Shown piece after piece: positions 1 through 13,100 of a stretch of DNA of 64,000 nucleotides. Within the stretch, counting starts at the first letter, position 1. Every line of letters begins with the position of its first letter. The DNA is taken from the NCBI RefSeq assembly GCF_964204645.1, contig NC_134031.1, positions 3,393,001 to 3,457,000 on the forward strand. The letters run 5' to 3'. A program made the translations under genes and the position numbers. The notes beneath the pieces are model-generated. The model was not told the origin of the DNA and did not search any database. It saw only the letters and a list, made by a program, of their open reading frames with translations. The DNA is from Tubulanus polymorphus. Taxonomy: Eukaryota; Nemertea; Palaeonemertea; Tubulaniformes; Tubulanidae.

Positions 1-185
1 TTCGTCAATATGAAACATAGATAGGTAGTCACTTGTCTAGTGGAAACCAATATAGGATTATGGAATTTTCAAACATTTTCAAATCTTTCCTCCAGCAATT
101 ATAAGGCAAGAAACTGTCAGCAGCTAAAGGGTTAATTCATAAATGGTAGGTCATCGCAACATAATTTCTGTTTCGTTATTTCTAG

Positions 186-465
186 AGATGAACCAGTGAA
201 GCCAATGGAGTTGAAAAAGGTTCAGAAAGTTTCGGCGGAAGATTTTAAAATGAAAATGATGTACGGCAAACACATCGAACGCGTCCCAACCGCGACGATG
301 ATCAGGGAAAAATCGAAACGGCAATACTTGCTGCGCAACGCGAAGAAACCCAAAAACTCGCCGGTTCGATTAGTGACGGACATTCGGAAAAATGCGGTGA
401 AATCCATCGCGAAACGATCGTCGAAAAAGGGAAGGAAAAAACCAAGGGGAAAATCGTTAACGTAG
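186..465 (+). CDS. 3'-terminal exon of an unrecognised Lys/Arg-rich protein (partial)
   Basis: An open frame follows a plausible splice acceptor (TTATTTCTAG at 176-185) and runs about 92 codons to a stop at 463-465. Upstream in-frame codons read D-E-P-V-K-P before the first internal Met, so this is a continuing exon and not a gene start. The peptide is very basic, ending in clusters such as SIAKRSSKKGRKKPRGK, which suggests nuclear or nucleolar localisation (inference). I do not recognise the family. An AATAAA lies just downstream at 482-487, consistent with a true gene end. The rest of the gene is left of the window. Codon use (CGN-rich) resembles the confirmed exons elsewhere in the window. 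A random ORF is possible but less likely given acceptor, composition and poly(A) signal together. Confidence 0.55.
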
Positions 466-481
466 CGTTGTAGAATATATG

Positions 482-487
482 AATAAA
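482..487 (+). other. Poly(A) signal AATAAA after the 5'-edge gene
   Basis: Canonical AATAAA hexamer 17 bases after the stop codon of the 186-465 exon. It fits 3' end formation of that transcript. Confidence 0.4.
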
Positions 488-1699
488 AATTGACATTTTC
501 TATTAAATCTGTTTCTATGAATTAATTTCAGTCACCAAATGTTGTCAGTATTGATGGGACGCCTGACCCTGAGCGTGATAATCCTAGGGCTCATAGCATA
601 GGTGGAGTCGTCTGTTGAACATCTTGGGTAGGCTACTGTCTTCGATACTCCAAAATACTGTGCTGGTGTAACATAAACAGGATTATTTTACATCTTGGCA
701 GATTCTCTGAAACCTTGCGCGCATCATGAATTACAGAACATCAATTAATAAGCATCCCACTTGCTCCAATAACAGGATGGATCAGATCATTTGGATGGTA
801 TGTTGGGCTCTGGATGATATACTTCAACAAAATACCAGCACCTATCTCCAAGAAGGATGGATTTTTCTTTGTAGGTAGTCGAAGTAGCTCAAACTAGCTC
901 CGGAATTAGTTCCCGCAAAAATGAAGAAAAAAACAACTATATTATTAGATACAGGCGTTTATTGACTGGGAAGACAAAAAATACTAAAAAAAACTAAATA
1001 AAACACCAAAATCCTATTACGAGGGTACTTGTGTGTTCAGAATCTCCTAGCATCGTAATCTCGCCCGATAAATAACACCCACCTCCTAAATCTTATATCC
1101 TAGCAACGACTATTTAGTCAAGAAATTAGATTTTTAGCACATTAGTTGTCCTACTTTCAAGATATCTCGCAGTGACAGCAGTGGCTGAACCAAAACTACC
1201 GGATAATCTCAGCAGAAAGGCAGCAAACTAGACCTGATATTGTCCCTGCTGAATCAGCCCCTGCAACTGCTAGTGAATTTCTAGTAAATGTATCACTACA
1301 ATTAGATTCAGTGGAGGAATATAAGCACAGTTTCTGGCCATTGATCGTACAACTCCCTCAAATTCAAGTTACATGTACTTTTCTTTCTTAACCAATGCAA
1401 CTGTTATTACCCCTCAATAGTTCAGCAAATTTTACTTCTCAGGTAAGGTGGTGAAATATGTAAAACTGGGCGCAAAAGTTAGAATGGTATAAGATGCTAT
1501 TTTTTCTATTAAAAAAAGAACATTTTCTGTTCATCCCAATAAACGAGTCTGTATCTGCTTCAAATTGTGGCTGAAATTGAGCAGCAATTGAGTAATTTTA
1601 TCTTATTTTTTTGGGAAAACTTAACGGTAATTTTCTGTTAATAGTAGCGCGTAAGCACAGTCAGTATCATATCAATTATATATGGGTCAATGATAATCT

Positions 1700-1883
1700 A
1701 ATCTGATCCAACCCCCAGTTATCCGCCCTCCATTTATCCGCCACTCCTGGCAACTGCCAATAAAAAGCATGTTCCCGAATTAATGCTTTTAGCGTCAGAT
1801 TTTGCGCCTAATTCCATATCCGCCATCCTCTGCATAATTCTCAACAAATCTAATAATAATGGCGGATAACACGGAGTTGACTG
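1700..1883. mobile_element. Pogo/Tigger-like MITE
   Basis: The right end read on the minus strand begins CAGTCAACTCCGTGTTATCC, the CAGT...TTATCCG style of pogo/Tigger termini. The left end (about 1703-1727) carries a related CTGATCCAACCCCCAGTTATCC. Both are followed internally by GCC, and a TA follows the right end. At about 180 bp it is too short to encode a transposase. The left boundary is imprecise. Confidence 0.45.
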
Positions 1884-2065
1884 TATCAAAATATTCTAAC
1901 ATATTTAAAAAATCTTTCCTAGGTTACTCGCGATAAATTGACTCGCAAAAATTGGCTCTCGTGAACCACGACGAGCAGCGATCACTTTTGAGCAACCGGC
2001 AAAAAAAATCAAAACGTACACAAGTACCCTTTCAAGAGAGGAATCAAGTTTAAACGATACTACAA

Positions 2066-2135
2066 ATCAACTTACATCGAACATAAATCAGACAGTGTTC
2101 ATCAACTTACATCGAACAAAAATTGGACAGTGTTC
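2066..2135. repeat. 35-bp tandem duplication
   Basis: ATCAACTTACATCGAACA begins at 2066 and again at 2101, and both copies end in GACAGTGTTC. This gives two adjacent copies of about 35 bp with a few mismatches. Confidence 0.7.
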
Positions 2136-3545
2136 ATCGTAAAATCATCTGAACCACTTTTCATCGCATTTTTAAACACATACATGAAAATTACTCGACC
2201 GAATTTGATTAAAACACGTTTTTTTTTTCTTTACACAACAACATCGAATAAGACTTTTCATGTGAGTGCTCATTTGCAATAATCACGCGATCATCGCGCG
2301 GAGAAGTTACCTTCCCGAGGGAGAAAAACACAACGGCTCGTTAACGAAAAACCGCACGCGTGCATTCGAGTATACGCCTGTACCCTACGTATCACACACA
2401 ACCGGCATCATTCTGTTATTCACGTCTGAAAAGACTCGGACTTCAAGACAACAACACGATTCATCAATTTATTAATCCTTTTCGTTAAATATTCTTCGAA
2501 CAGACATCACTAGCGTGCAGATCTCCAATATGATAATTAAGACAGCGTTATTAACATTTTCATACACATACACGTACACGTATGTTCGTTAAATAGGTGC
2601 AAAACAGCCGAGAGTGGCCCCCGACATTTTGATTCCATTTTCATGAGAACGCGGTTTCCCCATTTTCAATCGACGCAATGTGCAAAAAGACAATAGGTAA
2701 ACCAACGATTATCAATTGAAGATTTTTCGTGCAGCTGGAAAATGATTTTCAAAAAATCATTTATGGTGCGAGTCATTATTTCTACGCACACTGATAGGTA
2801 GCATAGGTTAACTTCAGTTTTCATAGTAAGTCAGTCGAATATGTGAACTACCGTAATATTCTAACACTCTATAAACTTCGGTCTTACGCATTTCACCGCG
2901 TCTGAACTACAGCAACTGTGATCAATAATTCGGTTCCGGGGCGAATCTAGCAATCTATCTTTGGGCCCTAAAATTTTGTATTCACCTTTCTTGTCTTGAA
3001 ATGCCGAAATTCACTAAGACGGTAAGAATTCGGACCAACGCACAGCCTGCATTTCGAAAACAACCCCTTGTGTGGGCATATTCGTCATTAATCAACTTGC
3101 CCTCAGACTGTAGTTCAGACTCTTAACTGATTAACAGTTTCACTTCGCAGAATAGTCGACTAACAGCGACTAAACCAACACATATTTGCCTTAGCCGATA
3201 AATACATTAACACCAGATTCAGCGCGACAGCGTCACCTTACTAATCCTCAGTATCGGCGAAACTTTTACATAACATCCATTATCATTATCTCCCCAAGAC
3301 CCGCAATAATTGCTCGTCGTTATTTTTTGTACAAGATATACATCGATTTTATCGACTTCAGAAAAGAATTACATATAATATAATGATAATAGTAATAATA
3401 TATACCATCGATAGAAATTTTGCAGTTTGAAAAGTATGTGAAATCAGAGATGAAAATTTCACCTGCAATCCAGCACAATACAGCTCAAATAGTGTAATTC
3501 ATAATGAACTGTACATGTATTTGCTATTTACCGATACATATTCTA

Positions 3546-3637
3546 CTGGGCCCACTTTCAGCCTGTTTTTAACTTTAACCCGGGGGCTAACTAGCGACCA
3601 GGTTAAAGATAATACCAGTCTTTAAAACTGGGCCCGG
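3546..3637. mobile_element. Palindromic MITE (same family as 54853-54967)
   Basis: Ends are CTGGGCCCA and its near inverse ACTGGGCCCGG. The inside has TTTAACCCGGGGGCTAAC and then GTTAAAGATAATACCAGTC. The CCCGGGGGCTAAC core and the TAATACCAGTCT flank recur at 54853-54967, so this is a dispersed family. Confidence 0.55.
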
Positions 3638-5906
3638 ATATTATTAATTGGTCAGACAAATCAACCTGAAAAAATGTACATCTTCCACGGTCCAACACTT
3701 AACTAACAAGCATGCTTCATCCAGCCTACACCTCTTTGCAGAAAATTGTCACTTTCCGAATACCTGTAGCACGAATATTATATCGTCAGTCAATGAGAGT
3801 TTAGCTGCAAATTTCAGGAGGAAAGTTGAAATACCACCAGCCTGTTTGACTTCTAGAATACCGGACCGCTGTCGAGATGAATCATATAAAGGGACATTCG
3901 TGTCAACAATATCTAAATGGTTAATTTCAATCTAGAAGGTACATTAGTAAAGCCTTTTTTTTAAGTGACTTGGAGTGTGGATCCACCTCCCACAATACAC
4001 AATTTTTTATCTTAATCTTCGATCCAGAGATTTTCATTTCTCAGATCGGTTGAATTCAATCTTTCGATCCTTATCAATTCTTTTTTTGCAGTCCATCCAA
4101 GATCTTATGTGGAACGGATTCAAATAATAAACCTACATCTTTCCCTTCTGCCACAAAAATCTGACAGCGGTAAATAGCTAAGTCAAATTGAAACTACTAC
4201 AACGGTCAGCGGCGCACTCGAAGAAGTCAACATGTCACGAAAAAAAAAAACAACTCTAAAATTCGTTTACATCATTGTATACCGATATATCTATATTATA
4301 TATACATTATACAAGTATTCTAATATAATAATAATCATAATAATAATAATAATCATAATCATGATAAGGTGACTTTGTACAAATTCCAGTCGATGATCGA
4401 CAGCAAGGAAACATTATTTCGAAGGCTTATTTCGTGCTATTATAAAGCGACTACGCGTGCATTACAAACACATGTACACAACTACGATTACAAAATTTTC
4501 ATCCCGATCATATTTTCAATCGCCCTCGTGCTCCTCGTCTCACGGGAGTTACCATAATGGCGCCAAATTCCTAACATTCCGTCCGCCTTTTCTAAAATAT
4601 ATATATTCTTCAAAACGGAAAAACGAAGAAGAAATTGACGAATAAAATTCTAAAATTGATTTTCTAAACCGGATTAATTTTTTTCTCGATTAAGATCGCT
4701 TACCTAATTCAATCGTTGTGCGTCGATAGTTTATTAAAAATAGAAATAAAAATTTCCTAACAAAACGTATAAAATTACTAAAATAATCAAACCCTCATCG
4801 GAGGTGGAAAAATACCCGGTAAATTAAGATATTGTTCGTCTGATTCTGATTTACGATTCAATTCATGTATGTACTCGGTATTGAGAGGTTTTTAAAGGGG
4901 CGAAAACTCTCCGTGATTTTTAAATCCATCTTTCTGAAGATCAGCCTACCGTTTACCCTAGCATATGGAGAACACGGGTGAAGAATATTCATTTTTCAGC
5001 TTCGAGCAGATCATCGTCGCGTATCTACGGCCTCTATCTCGTTCGATCATAATATATAAGGTCGGGGTATAAATACAAGGTGCGTGCTGAACTATCTCTA
5101 CGCGAAAAACATTGAAAGCAACGATTACTCATTTCAGCGTCTTAAAATCATCGAATATTGTTTGATAGCTACGTCTACGCTCGTAACGCATCTACCCGAG
5201 TAACGCATCTACACGGATAAAATACTCTTAACCGAGTATTCCCCGACGATGACTGATAGAATATAGTCGAAATGTCGAATAAACTCAAGTAACACTTTCG
5301 GACTCATGATTGTGGGATTCTCTCTAGATCATCATTGGTTATGGGTTCAATGTGGAGTTAACCGCAAAATCTGTGTTCAAGAAACCGTCCTTGAAAGAGT
5401 TTACCGCATGCCACACAACACGACTGCATTTTAGGACTGTAAACGCGAGTTCAATGAAGACGTGTGTAGACGCTACTCGCTGTGAACGCAGGTTCTCGTG
5501 AAACCCGCACGCGTTCAATGAGATGCTCGTGTAGACGTAGCTTTATACTTCGGTAAACATTTAAACGCGACATGGAATAAAACGACAACGCTACGTAAAG
5601 GTCCCTGCATTTAACGTGCGCGTGAGGTGTCCCGAATAGGTCGACTCCCCGCGCTGTAAGGCGACAAGCTTAATAATAATAATAATCATAATAATGATAT
5701 TTTGATCTAGAGAAATTCACTAATATTCATATATATTTAAATAACTGTATATTTTTTAACGAATATTTAATCAACAATTTGAAACTCAACGAAAATAGGA
5801 GGATCTACGAACCGCGTCGCGCGGCGAAAAGAATCGTCAACTTCTGCGGAATTTAGGAAAGAATTTGTATAATGATAGAAACCCATCGAGTATAAAGCAC
5901 CAATAT

Positions 5907-5910
<4 letters not shown>

Positions 5911-5950
<40 letters not shown>
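5911..5950. repeat. (TAA)n microsatellite
   Basis: An uninterrupted run of TAA triplets of about 40 bp, within the presumed 3' UTR or downstream flank of calsyntenin. Confidence 0.9.
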
Positions 5951-5951
<1 letters not shown>

Positions 5952-7165
5952 TAATCGTAATAAGTCTCTTTTTTCAACCTAATGTAAGACGACAGCTGTA
6001 GGTATTCATGAACTCAGAACCGACTCCCCCCAACCCCGAATATATCGATTTCGCAATAAAAATACTGTTAAATACACTAAAATACATACATATATCATAT
6101 CATATATAGAACTCCATCGATCAATAGAGGCAAGTTTGATCAGTATTATATACAACAGGGCTGTATTATTTCAAAAACAGTGTTCGCCTATCCTGAATTC
6201 TAGTTGGGCGAAACGAAATCAGTTTTGACCAAGAACAAGATTCAGTTGCAAAAATTTGAAAAGATCTTCTGAAGTCGTGGATTGACGAGACAACTGCTGA
6301 CCGATGACACAAACGAGCAACACCGTGCCGAAAGTATGCGGGCTATGCTTTCAATGAAATAAAATTCGGGATACGCGACGAACACTATTTCCAAAATTAA
6401 TTACAATCATTTTCCTTTCAAGACGACGAATTCAAAGATTTAAGACCTTTGCATCATTAAGTTATAGTAGTAGGTAATATCATGATCACCATGTTTATAA
6501 GTACCATTAGGTAAAATGATTCTATTCTTCAACTGAGACACACATTCTAATCGTAATTACGAATGGAATCTTAAAAAAAATTTCAAATAATAATAATGAT
6601 AATAATAATAATAATTATTATTATTATAATAACATGAGCCGACGGATAGAAGACTTAAACGTGCATTAAAAGATTTTTTGCCTTCGATGCGTGCAATTAA
6701 AATATTTCATGAGGCGTATACATCATTTAGATGAACCGAGAGCGAATGATGAATGATACTCTCTCTCTCGCTCGCTCGTGCGGACAACAGGCTCCGTTCG
6801 TGACGGAGAAATATAATTTCGCGAGTCAGTCAACATTTCTATGTCATCGGGTAGTGAGATCGAACCGGCGAGGCTCCCCGAACGCCGTCCGCGCCGCGTC
6901 TGCTTAAAACGCGTAAATTCCGTCCCAAAAGACAACAGCTTTTTCGAACGAACAAACGAACGACTAAACCCGCGAAACGAGACTACATACATTAAACATA
7001 CGTGTATAGAGAGTTCAAGGCCGGACTAGGAAGTCCGACGCGGATTTACGTCGTTTTTTTTTTCTCCCGTCTGTTTCGTAAAAGCGATAAATGGACAAAA
7101 CTACATCAAATGTTTCATCTCGATCACCTCATCGTAAATTAAAACATCGCGACCAATCGCGTTTA

Positions 7166-10100
7166 TTACACTTTATAGTTTTTCGATCCGGGCGCCAATT
7201 CGAGCGTCGAATCGTCCCACTCGAGTTCGCCGCGGTGACGATCTTTCGGTTTCTCCGGCGACTCGTCCTCGGAGCTGTCGATTTCGTCGCGGTAGCTGCT
7301 CGCGTCGTCGTCGTCGTCATCGTCGTCGCTATCGCTGTCGTCTCTCAGCGTCTGCTGTTCGTTCGTGTCCAACTCGCTGAATTCGTTGAACTGCGAATAA
7401 AATAAAATCACATTCGAAAACGATTTATAACGATACGATGATTCACAGTCCCTACAGATCAGTCATTCGTGGATATTAAGATTTACTAAGGAGAAAATTT
7501 CAAATTTCGAGGAAGCGTCTGCACCATTTTCACATCCCAATTACAACAGACTCCTCCTCCTGAATCGGAACCGTTTATATCCGTAAACCAATAATTCAGT
7601 GGTTTTGTAAGCAAATTTTTATCATTTAATCTACCTTAACTTGGTTTCTAATTTAATAACTGCCTTAATCGGGTTAAAATAAATCCTGGTCCCAACTGAA
7701 GTGATTTAGGAGAAGTTAACTGTATAACTTCAAACTTGACAAAAATTTCTAATTGCCTATTTTTCACATTATTGAAGTAATTTTTTTGAGGTTTTTTCTT
7801 TATATTTGCATCTTGATGCAAAAAATTAAGGTTTTTTCGTTTCTCCAATCTTGAGAATTCAATCTAACGCAAACTGTTTGTGGAATTTTTTTCCCTTCGA
7901 CCAATATCTCTAATAATCCGTACGCACCTCCTGTTCTAACGGATTGACCGTGATGTTCAGGGCAGAGTTATCCCAGTCCATTTCGGCGACGTCTTCGACG
8001 ACGACCTTCCTCTCGTGGTGAGTTTTAATGCGGATGACGCCGAGCACGATCATGAAGATGAGGAATCCGACGCATACAACGATGATCACTCCGGTTCCAA
8101 CCGCTACAAAATCATCAAAATCATAGCATTTATAAACTGATGAAGTTTAAACTGCAAATTCAAATGATATAATTTCACTGCGTGATCAGTATGATTGCGA
8201 CACGGGATAATACGTTCTACGTTTTTAAACCCGGTACGATCACTCGGTTCCAACAGCTACAAAATCATCATTTATAAACTGATGAACCAGAACTATCGTG
8301 TTTGATTGCAAAGTCTTATGATACGATTTCACTAAGTGATCAGTATGATTGTGACACAGGATTATACGATCTACGTATTCATATCTGAACATTGGTCATA
8401 AACAATTGATCGATTACGATTGGGACAGGTGATGATAGGGGAAGGGCCTGAATTTTTCTAATTCCCAGAGTTTTCCAGGCTTTCTACTGTTATATGTATC
8501 TTTACTCGAACACTGATAACAAGTTGAAGTATAGCGATTAGGACAGCTGATTGCAAAAAACAGCTAATACAGCTTTATATATAAGAGGCACAGCTGATAA
8601 CTCTCAGCCATCATTCTAACACGGTAACCACAGTTCCACGAATTCAAAAGTATTTCGATTTTTTATACCATGGGCACATCAATCAGATCATTTTAACAGT
8701 GATTTTCAAAGAATTGCAATGGCTACATAAAATGCAAAATGACTTCACCAAATGTTTCCTGAATAAGAGGAAAATGTACCAAATTCCTAAACATTTCCGA
8801 AACTGTAAATATGATTTTAAAGCCACAAATTTTTCCACAATTTCTCTCGGTATTGTGGGAACCACGTCCTAAGATAAACTTTCCCAAGATAAACTTTCTT
8901 ATCGCTGCAACCGACAAAACTATTCTACAACTCAATTCATCATGATACGCGTAATTCTATTGATACTTACTCGTAGCCGGTGATGAAATCGCGTCTTCAA
9001 CTTTATCGGATTTCGAAATCGATGACATGTGATTATCGGGTTCGATACGATGCTCGTGGTACTGCATGTTCTTCTGGGCGTGATGAGGCACGATGTTCTC
9101 GATGTGTTCTTCGTGAATTATTTCCAGCTGCAGAAACAAAATGTCTCAGATGATGATGGGAGAGGTCGACGAAAGAAAAATGTTTTCAATAAAATTTAGA
9201 AATTGTACTTTGTCAGGCATTTATTAAGCCGTGGCAGCATTTTAAACTTCTGCCAGTACGTTTGATTAGTAAAGGGAGTTAAGTGACAAAATTGTGATTA
9301 ACAATTACAAGAACCTTAAAATCAAAGATGTCTAACAGTATTCAGAAAAATTATGCATCTGAACTCAAGTCGCTAGTTAAATTTACAATGTCATAACTTA
9401 TCTACAATCCTGTTGTTCAAATGTACAAATTCTATGTTCAAATGAACACAAAATACAAATTGTTACCGGTGACTGGATTTGGTAGATTTCTGGAGAGTCC
9501 CTTGCTCAAAAATTGGTTCAAGTGGATCACTCATAGCTGACAGATAAATTCAAACTGCACTGGAACCTGGGCCTAATTACTAAGTCAAGTCCAAAAGTGG
9601 TCGTGAATACTAATTAAGACTGGTCTCAAGTTATATGATTGGCTATAGGACTAAAGTTGTCTTAGACTGGTTTTACATCTGTGTGCAAAGCTTCCCTCCC
9701 CGATCTATCTACATCCAGCGTATCTACATCCATAGTAGTTATATCCAGCAGATACACACACTAACGTACCTTCAACGTGTATTCATTGCTCAAGAATCGT
9801 CCGTCCAATATAGCACACTGAACCGTGAACTCCTTCGTGTTGATATCCTGCGGGTGTCTGTTGATGTAATGTACGAGTCCCAGTATTTCCTTGTAATGCT
9901 CGACGGTGGCAACGCCTGAATTATATAATCAAATCATCCGAGTCATTCGTAAGGAGTTGTTGCGAAAAACAGCGTTTCATCTTTTCAGCATACGAATACA
10001 AGTTATAGATGATCAATACGATCTGTATTTATATATAGCGTGATTGAAAGAGGACGGACAGGTGATTGGTTGAACACAAAGCAGAAATTAAATTCTGTAA

Positions 10101-13100
10101 CAGCTTGAACACATTTTATAATCATTTCATATATAATGCTGGTCAACGATCACAGCTGTTTTCTGAAGATCAAATGATTCGAGACCAACGATTCTCTCGC
10201 ATTCATCCCCCGGCATAGGGAGTTTAACGTAATGGCCTCACGATACTCGGCCAAGCTAGACCAGTTCCCTCACGGGCATTTGAATCTGAAGGCATCACGA
10301 CAGCCGTAGCGGTACAAACCCCTGCCCTACTTCACCCAACCATCCTCCTTCACAGGGATTTGATCAAATCCCCTTCCCTTAAAAAGGGATTTGAACCTGA
10401 TAGGATCACGAGTCTCTACCGCACTACATCCCTGCCCAAGACACTAACTCCCTCAACAAGGATTTTAACCTGAAAGGTGCACAAACCCCTGCCATTGTAC
10501 GCTTAAGCATCATTGACACCAGACACAGTAGTATTTCCATCCTAGCGACAAAATATCTGCTGTGTATATATCCAGTGGTAACAATTTGTGCCACTAAGAG
10601 GTAACAGAAAGTTACGTCTCACAACCATCCAATAAGGATCGACGTAGTTGATGCTAATAAAATCAACAACTAACCTGAAATGATGAGTCCATCTTGTTTA
10701 TTGGTAAGGACGAGGTGTCTCGATCGGATCAGATTCAACGGAGCGATCAAACGTTCGGTATTCTCGTATTTCAGCGCGGGGAATACGCGCACCATACACG
10801 AGTCAAGCATGTTCTCAGGTTTAATGCTTTTATCTGAAATAATCGACGATAACATCATAGATCAATAAATAACTGTTGAAAGAGAGTGAATCAAAATTTC
10901 TTTTTCTTCACAAGTTTTTTCGTTTATGAAACAGACACTGGGATGACTCGACCAGGCTCCATAGAGAATGAGTTACTGGTACATCAAATGATAGAAATAG
11001 ATTGATGGATATGATTATCCCAACACCCTGGGAATAGCAGGAACTCGGAGCATACTTTCACGCCATTACAGAATAGGAGGAGTTTTTGAGGAGTATTTGA
11101 GGAGTATTCATGGGGAGGAAAATATTAAAATTCGAAGAAAGTTACATCGCCAGTAACAAGGATTCTATAAATCTTAAGAATGACTCTCTTTGTTGAGTAA
11201 GCCAGGAACTATTGTCACAGAGTGAAAACACATCGTCCTTTGAAAAAAATTGCAAGACTTTCCAAAAATCTAAGGAGCTTCGAGAAGTTTTTGAGAAATT
11301 TCTAAAACCTAGGGGTCAATGAAAATAAATCTTCACTTAAATAATTTGCAAGGAATCAGGGAGTAGTATAAACCTCGTGAGGTAACGAGGATTCGGTAAT
11401 ATTCCGAGTTGACACGCTTACCTTTCGGTTCGTCCTTCTTTCCATCGGCGAATACTTTACTTTCGAAAAGTTTGGCGGCGAAATTCTTGGCGATCTGCGT
11501 TCTGGCGTTCTGGGCCGTGCCGGTCGTCACGACGATGTCGATGTCGGAGAAGATTTTGTCACCGACGTGAGCGAGGGCGTTGTAATTACGAGCGATACGC
11601 GGCGGACCGGCGATCTTGATCGACGGCTTCGCGTTGTCTAAAACGAGAATCTGCGCGCGAACGTCAGGGATCTTGATCAATCTGTGCGTCTCTTTACACC
11701 TGAAACCAAAAACGAAAACTCAATAATAGATATTCAGTAAAACCTCTCTACAGATCAGGGAATCTAAAATTCCCCGATATTTCCCTGACCCTCGACCGAA
11801 ACATTCCGCCAAAATTCCCCGATATTTTCCTAACCCTGGACCAAACATTCTCCGATTATAAAATATCCTCAGCGGAGGCTGCTCTTGTTCGCAAAAGGTT
11901 CCTTACGCCACTTGTCACCAGCAAGAACAGATACCAAAAATTAAAGTTTTCTGATTTCTCCCTGATTTTCAAGAAGAGTTCGAATTCCCCGATATCCCTG
12001 CGGGGGAAGATAAATCCTAACTTACTTGACGTCGGTGGAAATGACGAGATTTCGAAGTCCGTCGGTCGGGAAACGTCGGTAGTTGATATACGCGATGCGG
12101 TTCAGTATTTTCCTGATCGCTTCGATGCTCGGACTGTTCAGCGTTATTTGAGACATCTCGCTGTTATACGAGGCAGTCTGTGTGGGTGCACGAACAAAGT
12201 AAAACAACAAGGTTTAAAATGTTACAACTCATTAATTTTTCATTGGATAACGCATTCATAAGAAACATGTGGTCAATAGCATTATTATAGCATTATTCGA
12301 ATTCCCTGAGTTCTACAGGTTGTTGGTAAAATATGTCAAATTCCCCAAGTTTTCCCTGATTTTTTTTCTAGATTTTCCTAATTCCCTGAGTTTCCCAGGT
12401 CAGTGGCCATGCTGTAATACAAGAATCAACTGTAGAACTGGTCTAAGTTTCATGCCAAACCGCCTATGAATGGTTTATACTTTCTCATAGCAGACAATAG
12501 CTGGGATAAACAGTGACACTATCTGTAAGGTTTTCACTCAAATATTGCCAGACTTTTTTTTCTGAATACACAATACGATCGCTTACCATTCCTCCCTCGA
12601 GCATTCGAATATCGTGGAAATCAAGTTTTTCGGCGCAGGTCGTCAAACACCTGATCACGTGATTCGTCTCGGTGGCTTTCGGTAAAACCGACAAACCGGC
12701 GAGGTAACCTTTGAAGAACTGGTGCATCTTCTTTTCAGCTCCTGACGAAATACAACACATTATTCATATGAAATTCTATCTAGCATATCTCAACGTTTCA
12801 ATTAATTAAAATCAATTCAAAGAGTCACTTGTTCCAAGAGAAAAGGAGATGCTGGAAGTTCATATTGTGTTTTAGATTCCCTGGAAGGGTGTCCAAACAA
12901 TCTAAACGTATCTCCAATATCCCCCATCAGATCATCTTAAAATTTGTTTGCTATCATATTTTCTTAATTTGAAAGCTAAAACAAGCCAATATGGAGCAAA
13001 TAATGAGCACCCAGCTAACGATACAGTACTGTGGCAATCCGGGATTCAATTCAGCTGCGGCAAGCAAGCATCTGAATAATTTCTAGTGTAATCAATCTGT

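Larger units (their letters stand above)
466..7165. other. Long non-coding stretch between two convergent genes
   Basis: No open frame here has coding character; the short frames lack splice context and resemble nothing. The right part is probably 3' UTR of the minus-strand calsyntenin gene, which ends at 7166. I see AT-rich simple sequence, (TAA)n tracts near 4325-4365, 5911-5950 and 6585-6635, a pogo-like MITE at about 1700-1883, a 35-bp tandem duplication at 2066-2135 and a palindromic MITE at 3546-3637. Nothing else is evident. Confidence 0.6.
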
